64,000 bases of DNA from Blattamonas nauphoetae (lineage: Eukaryota > Preaxostyla > Oxymonadida). Numbering within the stretch: the first letter of the stretch is position 1; every line of letters starts with the position of its first letter. The position numbers and the translations under genes were made by a program. Location of the stretch: contig JARBJD010000078.1 in NCBI GenBank assembly GCA_033064195.1, positions 124,001-188,000 of the forward strand. Direction: 5' to 3'. Below, piece by piece: positions 53,034 to 64,000 of this stretch. The notes beneath the pieces were generated by a model. It made no database searches. It saw nothing but the letters and a program-made list of their open reading frames with translations, and was not told the origin of the DNA.

Positions 53034-53339
53034 GATGACACTTTCTTTTTTTCTGTTTTGATTCAAGTCCTGGTTTCATGGGACTTGAGTGGATTTTTTA
53101 TCTCCATTCATCATCATCTTTATCTCAAGATACTTTGAAACAGAATGAAGCGTCACATTGTCCATGCAAACAGCTGGAAATCGAGCCTTTTTAATCGCCG
53201 CCAATTCCCGCTTTGAACTCTCCGTCGATCCTAAACTTCTCAGCGATTTTGATCACGACAGCGGATGAAATACAGTGAAATGATCTGACACCAAAAAAAG
53301 ACCATGGGGAAGGGAATTTACTCCGATTTCGATTGGGAG
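53034..53339. other. Intergenic between convergent genes
   Basis: About 305 bp with the 3' flanks of the alcohol dehydrogenase and of the Cys-rich membrane protein. A short inverted pair near 53064-53090 (TCAAGTCC ... GGACTTGA) could form a hairpin past the dehydrogenase stop. No gene seen. Confidence 0.4.
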
Positions 53340-54942
53340 TCAAGATTCCGAAAATGAGACTTCTGAGTCGCAATCAAACAGGTCAGGATGGGAAAGTGTA
53401 TGGTCGACGACTGATTGTGGAGGTGGAGAATCTTCGTACTCTTTTGTTTGCGATTTGTGGGAGTGGCTTCTGGTTGGCGTTCTCTCCCTCGGTTGATTTT
53501 TGTTATGCGCTCCCAGTGCGGGTGAGGCTTGCTGAGAATGTTGCGGAAGACTACGACGAGGGATATATTGAGACACAGAGCTTCGTGGTGGTCTTGAAGG
53601 TGTTCGTTGTGAGATATTTTGCATCGATGGCTGTTTTTGCTTGTTATCATCTCGTTGCGGGAGTGTCGAAGTAGATGGGCGAGGAATTGGTGCAGAGGGA
53701 GCTGGACGATTGGGGCGAGCAGACTGTGACGAAGATTGTGTCTTTGTCTCGATTTCTTTGGCTCTTCTGGCAAAACGATCCTTCTCTCGAAGCATCTCAT
53801 CACTGTTGAACATCCCATGCTCGTTTTCAAACTCATCAGATGGCTGCGAGACATTCCACTGGGCTCTGGAATCCTTCGCTCCTGAACTCGAACTTGACTG
53901 CGGGAGAGGGTTGTATGTGTCTTGGCTGTCGGACATGGATCCCGTGTCGCTTTGCTGAACGAGCTCGTGTTTTTCTGGAGGACGGTTGAATGATGTTGAG
54001 AGTTGATTCGGACGAGGATCTTTGTTCGGTCTTTGCGGGGGTGGTTGCTTTGGTCGAGACAGTGTGGATGCAGGAAGTCGTTTCTTTTGGGATGTCTGTT
54101 CGACAGGAGCTTGTTGTTGTGGAGGAGGCCCTTGTGGGGGGTGATATTGGTTGTAATATGGTTGTTGTCTCGTGTTCGGAGGAGCAAACGAATTGGGGAT
54201 AGAGAAGTGCTTCATGCAACATTTGGAGCGGGTAACACATGGGAAGAAGAAGAGAAATGAAGCAATCAGAAAGAAAGATGTCTGAGACAAAGGAGATAAG
54301 CGAGAAGAGAAAATGGATACAGAAACGATAGCGACGACTGTGTGCATTGTGACCGACAATATCGAGGAAGATGCGACACGACTTGTCTCGATCCGTTTCC
54401 AGAGGCCATTGCTGCATTCAAGGTCGTGCTTGTGATCGACTTCTCCGGGAATGCACTGGAGACAGACGTGATTGTAACAGACAAGGCCTGGTCCACAAAA
54501 GAGATGACTATCGTTAATAGAGCTTGCTGGGCATCCTGACTGAAAGAACTCATGTTCTTGGATGGGGTGGCAGAAACCAGTATCGCTACAGAAATGGGTG
54601 AAGTAGCACGACCCTTCATCATTTGCAACATAATCAGCTCCAGGAATACATTCCCCGCACTAGAAAAGTGAAGAAAAAATGAAAGTCAGACAAGAGCTGA
54701 GGCTTTGGTATTTCCATCAGGGAAGTATCGAATCTGCTCTAAAGGAGGTGAAATGAGTAAAATTGGATACCAAGGGAGCATCCTTGATTTAGTAAGAGGG
54801 TTGCATCTCGAGTTGCTTTTGTTCGAGCAATTGGCCCGCCACAACTGCCTGGAGATGGTGCAGTTCCATCAACACCATATTCGCAACCAGCTCCAAACGA
54901 AATCGTGGAAAGTGTTGAGATCAGAAGGATGAGAGAAGGCAT
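53340..54942 (-). CDS. Cys-rich single-pass membrane protein with Pro-rich tail
   Basis: Three exons can be joined: 54942-54769 (signal peptide MPSLILLISTLSTISFGAGC), a 48-bp exon near 54733-54686 (EQIRYFPDGNTKASAL) and 54661-53340. The ectodomain has many Cys in growth-factor-receptor-like spacing (CGECIPGADY, CGPGLVCYNHVCLQC). Next come two hydrophobic stretches (SVTMHTVVAIVSVSIFSS and TSFFLIASFLFFFPCV), of which the second precedes a CCMKH stop-transfer. The cytoplasmic tail of about 270 residues is rich in Pro, Gln and Ser (PPNTRQQPYYNQYHPPQG, SRPKQPPPQRPN), suited to binding SH3- or WW-type partners. It may be a surface receptor. The family is not recognised. The introns are 34-35 and about 24-30 bp, and the junctions keep frame. 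Confidence 0.6.
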
Positions 54943-55197
54943 TGAGGTGTGTTATGGTCACCATTTAAAAGTTTGAATGCGTGACATGAAAACCAAAAGA
55001 AACGTGTTGATTCTCTGACTCAGTCGAAAACTGAAGAGAAATTGTAGTTTCACCAGAAACAGAGATAGGAAGCAATATCAAAACCAATACTTGAAAGATA
55101 TGTGCAATAGTGAGGAGGATTGAATGAAAAGATATCTGTTGGGTTCGATCCCATGCGCTTGAAATATTGTCATCTACTCTGCATTTTCATTTGAGTA

Positions 55198-58100
55198 ATG
55201 GAGGGTTACCGAGCAAAACTGCGTCGTTTCTTCTCAGGGATTCCCCTAGAATCGATTCAATCTTCTTTTCTCGCAAACGCTGATCATTCTGAGAACCTCT
55301 CGATAAATCAGGTATTGTTTATCTTTTTTGAAATTCCATCACAGTTTTTACGCATGTTTTCTCAAATTGATGCTCATCATATTCTCAACCGAGATGAAAC
55401 AATCACACTCTTCATTCTCCTCGATCCGCTTGAATCAAAAAGCGGTATGTCTATTTTCATCATTTATTGTCGATTTTTGATCATTTCTTAAGTGAGTTGG
55501 TCCACTTTTTCGTCTGCAGTCATCCAATTCCTCGAACCTTCTGGAGTTGTTCAACATTCGAATGTTTGTCTTCGTTTGAGATTTCCTGAAGATTTCTAGT
55601 ATGACATCTTCTTGCCAGTCCTCGATAATGCCGATGAAGATGAAATTGAGCATGCAATTCACAAAAAGATCACTGCATTCAGTGTTGGGCAGCAATCTGG
55701 CCGTATCTTCACAGGAGAGTCTGTTTCTAGAATATTCACCATCGATTCAGTGTCAGCGGAGTCTTTAAAGTTTGGGATCCTGCTGCAAACGGTCGTATTG
55801 AAGCTGTCGTTGACTACAACACGATGATTGCTGAAGAGAAACTGGCCAGACAACGGCACGAAACGTTTCTCCAAACTCATCAGGAAATCGAGCATGAGGT
55901 GTTTGGAAAGACATATACCGTACAGGGAAGAGTTGAAATAGGGGTTAGTCAAGACGGTTCAGGAACTATTGAAAGAATGATTGTGAAGCCAGCAGAAGAG
56001 AATACAAGAGAAGCAAAAATGAGAAAACTTCAGATGCGGCCAAAGACGGCCCTTGCTCCAAAGAAACCAGTCCATGAGGAGGACGACAAAGACCAGGGGC
56101 TGATCCCAATCGCCCTCGAATTGAAAAGACGGCGTGCATGGACAGCAAGATATGTGGATGACTCAGCCCGCGGCTCACGGCAGAAATACTTCGTTGGACA
56201 TGGTCTGAAGCCACCGGCAATGAAATGGAAAGGCGCACAAGACAATACAGGGCCATCGTTCAAAAAGGAGAACGTTGAACCAGCATCGACGTGGAAGGAG
56301 AAATGGGTCACTGAACGGTTTGAGGGTGGCCAGACAGCACGAACAATGGCTACAAATGTGAGTACCGATGACCTCTCGTGGTTCCCTCTCTTCCTCCCCG
56401 AAGAGTTTGTCGCTCCAAAGTCAGCGAGTGTCCCCTCCGTCCCTCGAACAGCGAGGACATTCCGCCCATCTACAGCAGCCTCATTTACACGTGCATCTTC
56501 CATGCGGGCGACTGATCGATCGCCGTCATTCACGCTGACGAAACGCCAACCATCGTCGTCCACTCTGATGGGTCGTCCTGCCACAGCTCGATCGAATGTG
56601 ATGAAAGAAGCGGTGCAAACAAGAAGTGAAGTTGAGAAACAGGCCAGAAAGGAACAAAAAGCACTTGAAAAGACCCAAAATGCACTCATCGCATGCGAAG
56701 GAACATTTGTGCGGAGAATGAAACAAAATGGATTGTTCAACCAAACAATAATTCAAAATCGTGGACGGCATGCAGCTGAAAATGCCATGCAAAGGATATC
56801 AATCGCAGCAATCGTGGAAATGGAGACAAGCGGGTGGATCGTCGTAGCGGGGAGTGACCATCGACTTACGTTTTACAATCCGAACACATTCACAGAGACA
56901 GGTTGGATTATCGGATTGGATTTTGCTGTCAGCTGTGGAACGAGCATTCCAACGCAAAATTCGCCTGCCAAACGAGAGCTCCTCGTTTTCGGAACTGGAG
57001 AAGGATTTATTGTTGTATTCGCGATAAACAACAATGTTCTTCACTCGCAACTCGATCTCTCGACATCAACAGGTGTGGCGAACTATAAAACCGCTCTAGG
57101 CATTCGAGACGATGTTGAGGAGGATGAGTTTGGCTTGTTTGAGAAAGGCGAGCCGATGCGCGTTGATCTGCACGGACTGACCACAACGATCTCGCAGGTT
57201 CGCTATCCGTCGGAATGGAAAGAGACGAAGCGGGAAGGAGTGTCCACACTCACTGCACGGGACGATCAGACGAAGAGGACGATTGAGTGGCACGAGGAGG
57301 AGCCCGATTGGGACGACGATGGTTGGTCGAATAGCGACACAGCCAGTTTTGTTCGGTCAGTCGCGAATTTGGAGCAGATGACAAAGGAGAGGGAGGACGA
57401 CTTTGCTGCTTTTCTGGAGCAGGCACAAGGCGCAGAAGTGGACGACGCGGAACAGTTCGACGAACAGACCGAGATGTTGTTCAGCCGAACTGCACTCCCC
57501 CCTTCCTCTCCTCTCTCCACCCCCCGCCCGTCTCTCGTTCCTCCTTCCAAGCCCCACACCTCCTTCCCTCTCAACCTGCCCACCGAGGAGCCTGCCGCAC
57601 TTCATCCGAAGCGGCATTCATCGCCGCAGTTGTCTGCACGAAATGGGTTCTCTCCGCGTCGCAACTCAGCCATCCAGTCCCTGTCTCGCTCGATTCACCA
57701 TGCAGACGATGTTGCAACCATTCGCTCTCCACAATCACCGTCTCAGACGAAGCGCGTGCTCAGTTCGAAGCTGTTCAACCTGCCCGCGTCGATGTCGACG
57801 TGGCGGAAGAAGGTCCATTCGGATCGCGTCACATCGATCTCCTTTCTGCCGCACCTCTCCGCCCTCCTCACCTCGTCACTCGATGCCCTCATGATCCTCT
57901 CCAACCCCGCCTCCCTCGACCCCGTGGTTGTGTTTCGTGGGCACAGCAAAGGCGTGAATGACTGCGAAGAGGAGGAGGAGCACGGAGTGATTGTGAGTGG
58001 AGGGAACGATGGGGTTGTGTTGGGATGGAATGAACTGACTGGCCAGATCGTGTCAACCCTGCGTGGCCACACATCCGCCGTTCTGAGTGTGGCTGTGACG

Positions 58101-61019
58101 AAGATTGGGAAGAGAGAGGTTGGCGAGCAGAGGCAGAAGAAGACGAAGAGCACAAGAAAGGCGACAGCAGCCACAGCAGCTGAGGAGGAGTCGACCACTG
58201 CCAATTCTGGCCTGTTGATGGCTGTGTCTGTCTCGTCTGACGGGATGCTGTGTGTTTGGGATTTCCAGAAGGAAGTGCTGCTGAAGCGGATGAGCGCGTT
58301 CGACCACATTTCGGGGTTCAACATCACTGTGCTCTCTGGAAAGGGGAAAAGGAAGGTCAAGAGAACAGGAAAGGCGAATTCGGGCGAGTGGTGGCTGGAG
58401 GAGAACGCGCAGGACGAGTCGAACAAGCCGTGCCTCTTCCTCTGCTCCCGAAATGTGTCTGGATGGATCCACGCCTCGCAGCGGAAGCTCATCCAAGACG
58501 TCTCGACCGTTCCAAAGAAGGAGCAATCGAAGACGCAAGTCGTCAGCATCTCCCCTCCCACCCTCATCCGCTACGTGTTCCTGTCCGCCTCTCAGACTGC
58601 TCTTGTCACTCTCGACGAGAAGAACATCGTACGAACTTTTGAAGTTGCGTCTGGAAGTCTCTTTGCATCATTCGAAGCGCTGTGTGCAGGCACAATCACC
58701 GCTGCGTGTCTGTGCGCCCCGTTTGACATGCTCGTCGTTGCGACGAGTGGCGGGATGGTGTTGGCGTGGAATGTCTTCACTGCCACGCTGATGCTCAGCC
58801 TGGACAGGAGGAAGGAGAGAGTGGCTGTGGACAGCACAAACGACATCATGCCCCCGTCCAGCCACTCCCAACTGCTGACACACCACTCCACAAACGACAT
58901 TCCTGCCATCCACCGCATGATTCCCATCCATGCCCACACCACGCCTGGCTGTGTTGTGTGTGTCGGCCCTCGCTCGTTCGTCTCGATTCTGAATGCTCGC
59001 AGTGCCGCACTGGCGTACACATCGCAAGCCCCGCAGTCTGCTCAGAAAGAAGGCTGGTTGTGGAGAGAGATGCATCGCGAGTGGCATTCGAAGCACAACG
59101 GAGACATGACAGCAAGTTCGTTTGACGGGACAGGGCGGTTGGCGACAGGTGATGAGAAGGGAGGAGTGGTCGTGTGGTCGCTGGACTCGTGGGGCACGTG
59201 GAAGAAGGTGGTTGCGGAGGAGCAGGAGAATGGAGACAAGGCAGACCAGAGCGACGCCAAACCGACGGTTGGGAGTCCAGTTGTGTCGACCACTCAGCCG
59301 ATCGTGTCGCTGGCCTTCTCTCCGCTCAACGAGGACAGCCTGCTTGTCCTGTCGGATGTCCACTCCTCCGTCTCCCGCGCTTCACATTCAATCCTTCGCG
59401 TGTTCTCCATCGTGTTCTGCACTGAATGTGCGCGAATTGATCTGGAGCGCCTCTTCACTGCCATCCTCCCCATCTCCCAGCCAAACTCCTCCCTCCTCGC
59501 CAGTGCTACAGATTACAACAGGATGAAGGAACGGAGCATCGTGGCTGGAGTGGGCACTCCTCACCCAACACCCCTGCCACAACTCTCCACCTCGACGCTT
59601 TCGATCATGTCGTCGTCTGAGGTGCTTGTCCTGGACATGGCGGTCATTGAGAGTCGAGCAGAAGAATCTCGGCGGAAGGAGGAAGAGAATCGGGACTTTC
59701 AGAGAGAGATGGAGAGGGAGGTGGAGTCCTCGCCGCATCAGCACGGAAGGAGGGGCGATGGGAGTGCATTCGTGTCCCCACTCAGCACTCCTCAAGCGTA
59801 CTCGCCGTTTGTCTCGTCACGAAAGGACAGGGAAGGAACACGAGTGTTCTTCCTCCCAACCACAAGCCTGAATGAGACTCCGAAGAATCCATCCTCGCCG
59901 CTCCAAGCTCACTCCCCGCTCTTCGCTCACTCTCCAATGATCCGCTCGCCCTCGCAGCTCCCAAAACTCAAAACTGGTCCAACGTCATCGCAATCTCCGT
60001 CTCCGCTCTCCTCATCCACTTCCACGCTGCGCAGCGAAAGAAAGTATGTTGAGATCGAACTGAGAGACATCGGGTTGAGCAGGTACGAATGCAAAGGAAG
60101 GGCGGAGTGTGGGACGATGCTCTCGTTCGCCCTCACACATCGACCAGAACTCCAAGTGTCCCTGTCCAGCTCCTCCCTCTCGGTCGCATCCGTGTCCAGC
60201 CAAGAGCCTCTCGACGAAGCAGACCCTCCCAACAATCTCTTCCTCGAATCGCTCGCGACGGAGCGGACACTCCTCTCGCAGGCGACGAAGGAAGGTGTTG
60301 CCATCTATGTTCTGCTGTGCATCGACGACGTGGTGCATGTCTACGACCTCCGAGGCGGACTGCTCTCGCTGTTCGTGCAGGAGAAGAGCGAAGACGAGAA
60401 GAAACGAGAAGCACAGGACTCGCAGAAGAAAGGGAGTCGGGCCAACCAGCGCCTCGTCGATGTTGCCTCCTCGTCGGCAGTCGCGTACCTCCACCCACCC
60501 GCCCCCCTCCCCATCTCGTTCGCTGTCGTCCCCAAAGCTGTCTCGTTCGCTGTCGTCCCCAAAGCTGTCTCGCGAGTGTCGTTCGAATTCAACGAACGTC
60601 CCCTCTCGCGCACAGGCTCGGCGCGGAAGATGAATCGGAACCCGAGTGGAGTGGAGCTGCGAAGACAGGACAGCTCAATGTTGGAGCGTCAGGAGAGCGA
60701 GGAGGAGCACAAACTGGGGTGGAATTCTCTCCGCCATCTCGCCAATTTTGTTGGGATACATCGTTCGGGAGAGGGGGAGGACGAAAAGAGGGCAAAACCG
60801 TCACAGAAACAGAAAATAGTGGCTGCTGATCGAGTGATTGAGCGAACACGCGGCAGGAGACCGAACATGGGCACTTCGGAAATCACTCCCCGAACAAGGT
60901 CTGCGATTGCCATGCGCACAGCGAGCGGGAAGAAGCAGGTGGGGCCCGTGATGGAGCAGCTGCGGAGGGCGGGATTCAAGCAGATCAACCTCCTCAACCA
61001 GTACGAGTCCGTCGGGTGA
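55198..61019 (+). CDS. Very large WD40-repeat protein
   Basis: About 1850 residues. Exon 1 is 55198-55311 and exon 2 starts at 55345. Two more introns end in TTTCTAG (near 55600 and 55735), each removing an in-frame TAG. The main exon runs from about 55736 to 61019. WD40 units are seen at VSGVFKVWDPAANG, VVVFRGHSKGVNDC, VSGGNDGVVLGWNEL, STLRGHTSAVLSVAV, VSSDGMLCVWDFQK, VRTFEVASGSLFASF and ATGDEKGGVVVWSLD, enough for two propellers. They are separated by Glu-rich and Ser/Pro-rich inserts. A charged segment (IAEEKLARQRHETFLQTHQE) precedes the repeats. The layout recalls axonemal or ciliary WD40 proteins, but I cannot assign a named family. It is convergent with the hemerythrin-domain gene, about 200 bp away. 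Confidence 0.8.
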
Positions 61020-61218
61020 AATAGTGTCTTTTTGATTGTCTCGTTAATTTTGACGGAATCTTCATTCTTAGCCCATTTCTCGATTTCTCGTTCAGAAAAG
61101 AGATCAAAAGAATCAAACCCAGTGGCTGTGAGGTAACTGGAATGGATAAAGATAACTGGCGGTGTTCGTGTGGAATAAACGATAAGAGGTGTCATAACGG
61201 AACTAATGAATACAAAAA

Positions 61219-64000
61219 TCACACGACGGGTCGTCTCGAATTCAAGATCCGGATGAACTTGTCGTGGGCTTTTTTATCTGCGAGCGAGCACTGGTCAGAG
61301 GCGAGGAAGGCGTTGTATGAGGGAGGGATCTTGCACTCGGACAGGTCGATCTCCTCCTCCGCCTCGCTCTGCGTCAGCTTCGACTCGAGAAAGACTGCCA
61401 TTTGTCTGTCGTGCACGGTCACGTGACTCGACCGCCACAGACTGACAGCCTGAATGAAGAGGTATTGCGCGTTGTTCTGGTTCTGGTGCAACGCGATCAG
61501 GGCATACAGCATTCGTTTGAGAATAAAGGAGTGATGGTGACAGTGTGATTGGACAGTCGACTTCTGGCACTTGTGGACACTCATCATCATCTCCTCGTCG
61601 TTGATGGTGGACATCATGCAGTTCACAAAGTTGCCTACAACTTCATGTTTGATGGAGTTCCAGTCGTCCCTGTCCATGGCAGTGATGACAGCACAGGCGG
61701 TCTCGCAGAATTTGGAGTGTGAGTAATCAAAACGAGGGATGTCGCACCGAAGCCAGTCTTCCCACTGGATGCTCCGAAGAGTGGTGTCGTTGTGTCCATC
61801 CACAACTTCAATCCGTCTCGTGATCTGCTCCACTCGCTTCAGCTTCATGTTGGCTGGACAGAGGAAGCACATGAGTGACAGAACAACTCCCGAAATGCCC
61901 ACAACAACCATCACAACGAGTGTCTGTTGCCAAGTTTCGACATCGCCGTGGACGTGAGCTTGGATGGCTCTGCTGTACTGGATCACTCCGTTGTACACGT
62001 CCTCACGCATCCCCGTCACCATCAGCTGCAGATCCTGGTGGTCGGGAGTGATGGCAGACGAGGGGTCGCTGAGGAGGGTCAGGCGTTGGGCTGCGGTGAA
62101 GAAGAGGTTGAGAAGGCCTTCCAATCCGAGGAACTCGCCTTGGATGCCGTAGATGCGCGGTTTGGCGCACTCCGCGGCTGTGTCCATCAAACACGTGGTC
62201 GGCTGCAGAGCAATGCGGGCCATTTCGCTGTTTGGAACGAGTGTTCGAGTGACCTCCACACTGTCCATCAGCTCGTCCCCACTCAGATACTGCCCATCGC
62301 CTGGCTTGGCACCCTGCATGCACTTGTTATGGATGGCGATGACGTGGTTGATGAGAATGGCTGCCTCCTGCTGCAGTCGGGTTGCGTTCTGAGTGAGGTG
62401 AGAGAAGTCAGTCCAGCCTGGGCGTGTGGATTCAAAGGGGAAGTGCTTTGGGGGCTCAGTCACGGCGGGGAAGGCGATCTGGAGGACGAGGAAGTTGATG
62501 ACGTTGAGCAGAGACAGACGATACAGCGAGAAGAAGATCTGGTTGCGGTCGGCAGCGACTTGAATTTGGGCGACGATGGTGACAGCGAACATGGAGCCGA
62601 AGCTCGCGAACAGCAGAATGTTGAAGCAGAGGTAGAGGAAGATAATCCGCTTCGGGAGCAGCCCGCCCATCGACTTGACCTTGTCCCGCAGCATCTCCTC
62701 TTCCTCGTCCAGCTCGACAGCCTGGTGTTCGGCAGCCTCTGCTGGGGGGTCGTCGAGTTCGGGTGACTGGGCTTCCTCGCGTGTTTTGTGCAGAGCAGTT
62801 GCCTCCGACAGTTCTGACTCCCAAATCTCGGCGTTAGAGAAGGCGGGACGGTTGGGGCTGTGCATGAAGGAGTTGGAGGGAGAGATCATCTGCGAGGCGG
62901 AGAACACGGGGCGGAAGGGGTGGTGTTGCAGCATCCCTTCGGGAGGGGAGTTGAAGCTGAGAATGCTGGAGCCTGTCACGTTTGGAACGTGGAACATGGA
63001 TTCTTGGAGCGGCGGAAGGACTGACATCGACATCGACTTGATCGGCATTGCGGAGTGGTACGTCGAGAGTGGGCTGGTTGTGTGGAGAGGAATGAAGCTC
63101 GATGTGGATTGAGCATTTGGAACATTCCGCTGCAGTCTGCGTGAGGGGACGGGCTCTAATTTGGGCTGCTCGTCCACTTCCTCCTTTCCTGCACCTTCCG
63201 CCTGTTCGCCGAGATGGATGGCTGTTGCTTGTGACTTGGCCGAGTCTGGCTCGACTTTCGAGATTTGGAGTTTCGACAGGGCTTTCACGGGAAGCTTCGG
63301 CTGCATTGCGAAGTGCTGAGTGCCCGCCAGCTCAGACGGACTGCGGAGGAGCAGGTCTCCCCTCCCGCTTTTGACCGACACAGCCACGCTTTTATCGTCG
63401 TCCGAAAGGAACTCGTCGAGATTGGCTTCGGAGTGAATGCTTTTGGAGTCGTTGTCTGCGAAGTCCTTTTTGTTGTCGATGTGCGCTCTTGTCTCGAAAA
63501 GCGTGCTGTCATCCTCAACCATGTTCTTGTCCGACTCGTTCAGTCGGTCCTTCAGCTTCTGTGCTGTCTTCTTTGAGATGTTGACGAAATTGAAAAATGA
63601 GGAGCGACGATGTGTGAGGTTCTTGCGGTACTGGAAGCAGAGGACGAAGGTTGTTGGGAAGACAGTGTAGATTGTGAGGAGTGCCACACACACGACCGTC
63701 ACGAAAATGGAGACGTTGCTTCCTGACTTCATCTGCTCGGAGAACGCGACGGCTGTCTCCTTCACAACCTCCATCTCGATCAGCGGGATGTTCAGAGTGA
63801 TGAAGAAGCGCTCGTTGTTTGTCACTGTTTCGACGACATTGCCGTACTCCGCAAGATGGAATCCGCTGTTGATGACGTGTGTCAGCATCTCCAGTGCCGA
63901 GATGTCGTCGGGCCAGATGTCCGAGATCTGCATGAACGAGTCGACAGACGTGAAGTAGAATCTGTACACAGGCGAGTCGAACCCGGGCTTCAGTTTCTCG
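61219..64000 (-). CDS. Multi-pass membrane protein with C-terminal hemerythrin-like domain (partial)
   Basis: The gene runs in from beyond the right edge. At least 916 residues are visible, ending at 61219. Hydrophobic helices are VSIFVTVVCVALLTIYTVF, RIIFLYLCFNILLFASFGSM, VINFLVLQIAFPAV and LVVMVVVGISGVVLSLMCFL, with a Ser/Pro/Asp-rich loop of about 300 residues between the first two. The last 180 residues (about 61765-61380) fit the hemerythrin fold: WLRCDIPRFDYSHSKFC (for DxxH), NCMMSTINDEEMMM (Glu kept, His lost), SHCHHHSFILKRM (HxxxH) and LWRSSHVTVHDRQMA (HxxxxD). Six of the seven usual iron ligands are present. Hemerythrin domains bind O2 through a di-iron centre. Here the protein may sense or buffer oxygen at a membrane. 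Confidence 0.7.
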   Translation of the reverse strand, partial: EKLKPGFDSPVYRFYFTSVDSFMQISDIWPDDISALEMLTHVINSGFHLAEYGNVVETVTNNERFFITLNIPLIEMEVVKETAVAFSEQMKSGSNVSIFVTVVCVALLTIYTVFPTTFVLCFQYRKNLTHRRSSFFNFVNISKKTAQKLKDRLNESDKNMVEDDSTLFETRAHIDNKKDFADNDSKSIHSEANLDEFLSDDDKSVAVSVKSGRGDLLLRSPSELAGTQHFAMQPKLPVKALSKLQISKVEPDSAKSQATAIHLGEQAEGAGKEEVDEQPKLEPVPSRRLQRNVPNAQSTSSFIPLHTTSPLSTYHSAMPIKSMSMSVLPPLQESMFHVPNVTGSSILSFNSPPEGMLQHHPFRPVFSASQMISPSNSFMHSPNRPAFSNAEIWESELSEATALHKTREEAQSPELDDPPAEAAEHQAVELDEEEEMLRDKVKSMGGLLPKRIIFLYLCFNILLFASFGSMFAVTIVAQIQVAADRNQIFFSLYRLSLLNVINFLVLQIAFPAVTEPPKHFPFESTRPGWTDFSHLTQNATRLQQEAAILINHVIAIHNKCMQGAKPGDGQYLSGDELMDSVEVTRTLVPNSEMARIALQPTTCLMDTAAECAKPRIYGIQGEFLGLEGLLNLFFTAAQRLTLLSDPSSAITPDHQDLQLMVTGMREDVYNGVIQYSRAIQAHVHGDVETWQQTLVVMVVVGISGVVLSLMCFLCPANMKLKRVEQITRRIEVVDGHNDTTLRSIQWEDWLRCDIPRFDYSHSKFCETACAVITAMDRDDWNSIKHEVVGNFVNCMMSTINDEEMMMSVHKCQKSTVQSHCHHHSFILKRMLYALIALHQNQNNAQYLFIQAVSLWRSSHVTVHDRQMAVFLESKLTQSEAEEEIDLSECKIPPSYNAFLASDQCSLADKKAHDKFIRILNSRRPVV

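Overview
The window looks like nuclear DNA of a metamonad protist, most likely an oxymonad close to Blattamonas nauphoetae. This is an inference from recognised protein families, not from a database search. The signs are many short introns (about 24-110 bp) with GT..AG ends and donors often GTGTGT or GTATGT. Other signs are very long secreted parallel beta-helix proteins, a repetitive Armadillo-like family containing CSPFLNW and SIIDGDQS motifs, and close gene spacing. TAA, TAG and TGA all end clear genes, so the standard code applies, unlike in some relatives.

Layout. 1-5.6 kb: decayed or unassigned sequence, a multi-exon minus-strand gene of unknown function, and a pogo-type transposase gene with one 37-bp intron. 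5.7-10.1 kb: a nine-exon P4 ATPase (lipid flippase). 10.4-12.9 kb: a THEM6-like thioesterase, an Armadillo-like gene and translation factor eIF1A, all minus. 13.1-19.4 kb: three plus-strand genes, one unknown and two Armadillo/HEAT-like. 19.5-25.7 kb: a C2H2 plus PHD zinc-finger gene split by transposons. A 616-bp TA-flanked element sits in an intron. A 3.7-kb element with a 9-bp target duplication sits in a coding exon and itself holds two further elements. 26-33 kb: a divergent Ras-like GTPase, a small membrane protein, remnants of the repetitive family and a TMEM151-like protein. 34.5-42.1 kb: an old Tc1/mariner copy split by two later insertions, a 4.5-kb element with 93-bp terminal repeats and 9-bp target duplications that carries host-type genes, and a pogo element. 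42.2-51.5 kb: two beta-helix surface-protein genes flanking an acyltransferase-3 gene of bacterial type that carries an intron. 51.8-64 kb: an iron-type alcohol dehydrogenase, a Cys-rich single-pass membrane protein, a giant WD40 protein, and a multi-pass membrane protein with a C-terminal hemerythrin-like domain that runs off the right edge.

How it fits together. The housekeeping genes (eIF1A, flippase, alcohol dehydrogenase) look whole. The accessory part is dominated by cell-surface proteins and by layered cut-and-paste DNA transposons. Two GGG-ended elements with 9-bp duplications share a terminal design of short modules repeated inside the inverted repeats. One of them has picked up pieces of host genes, like the Pack-MULEs of plants. 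No retrovirus-like, Polinton-like or CRISPR features were seen, and no tRNA or rRNA gene was recognised.
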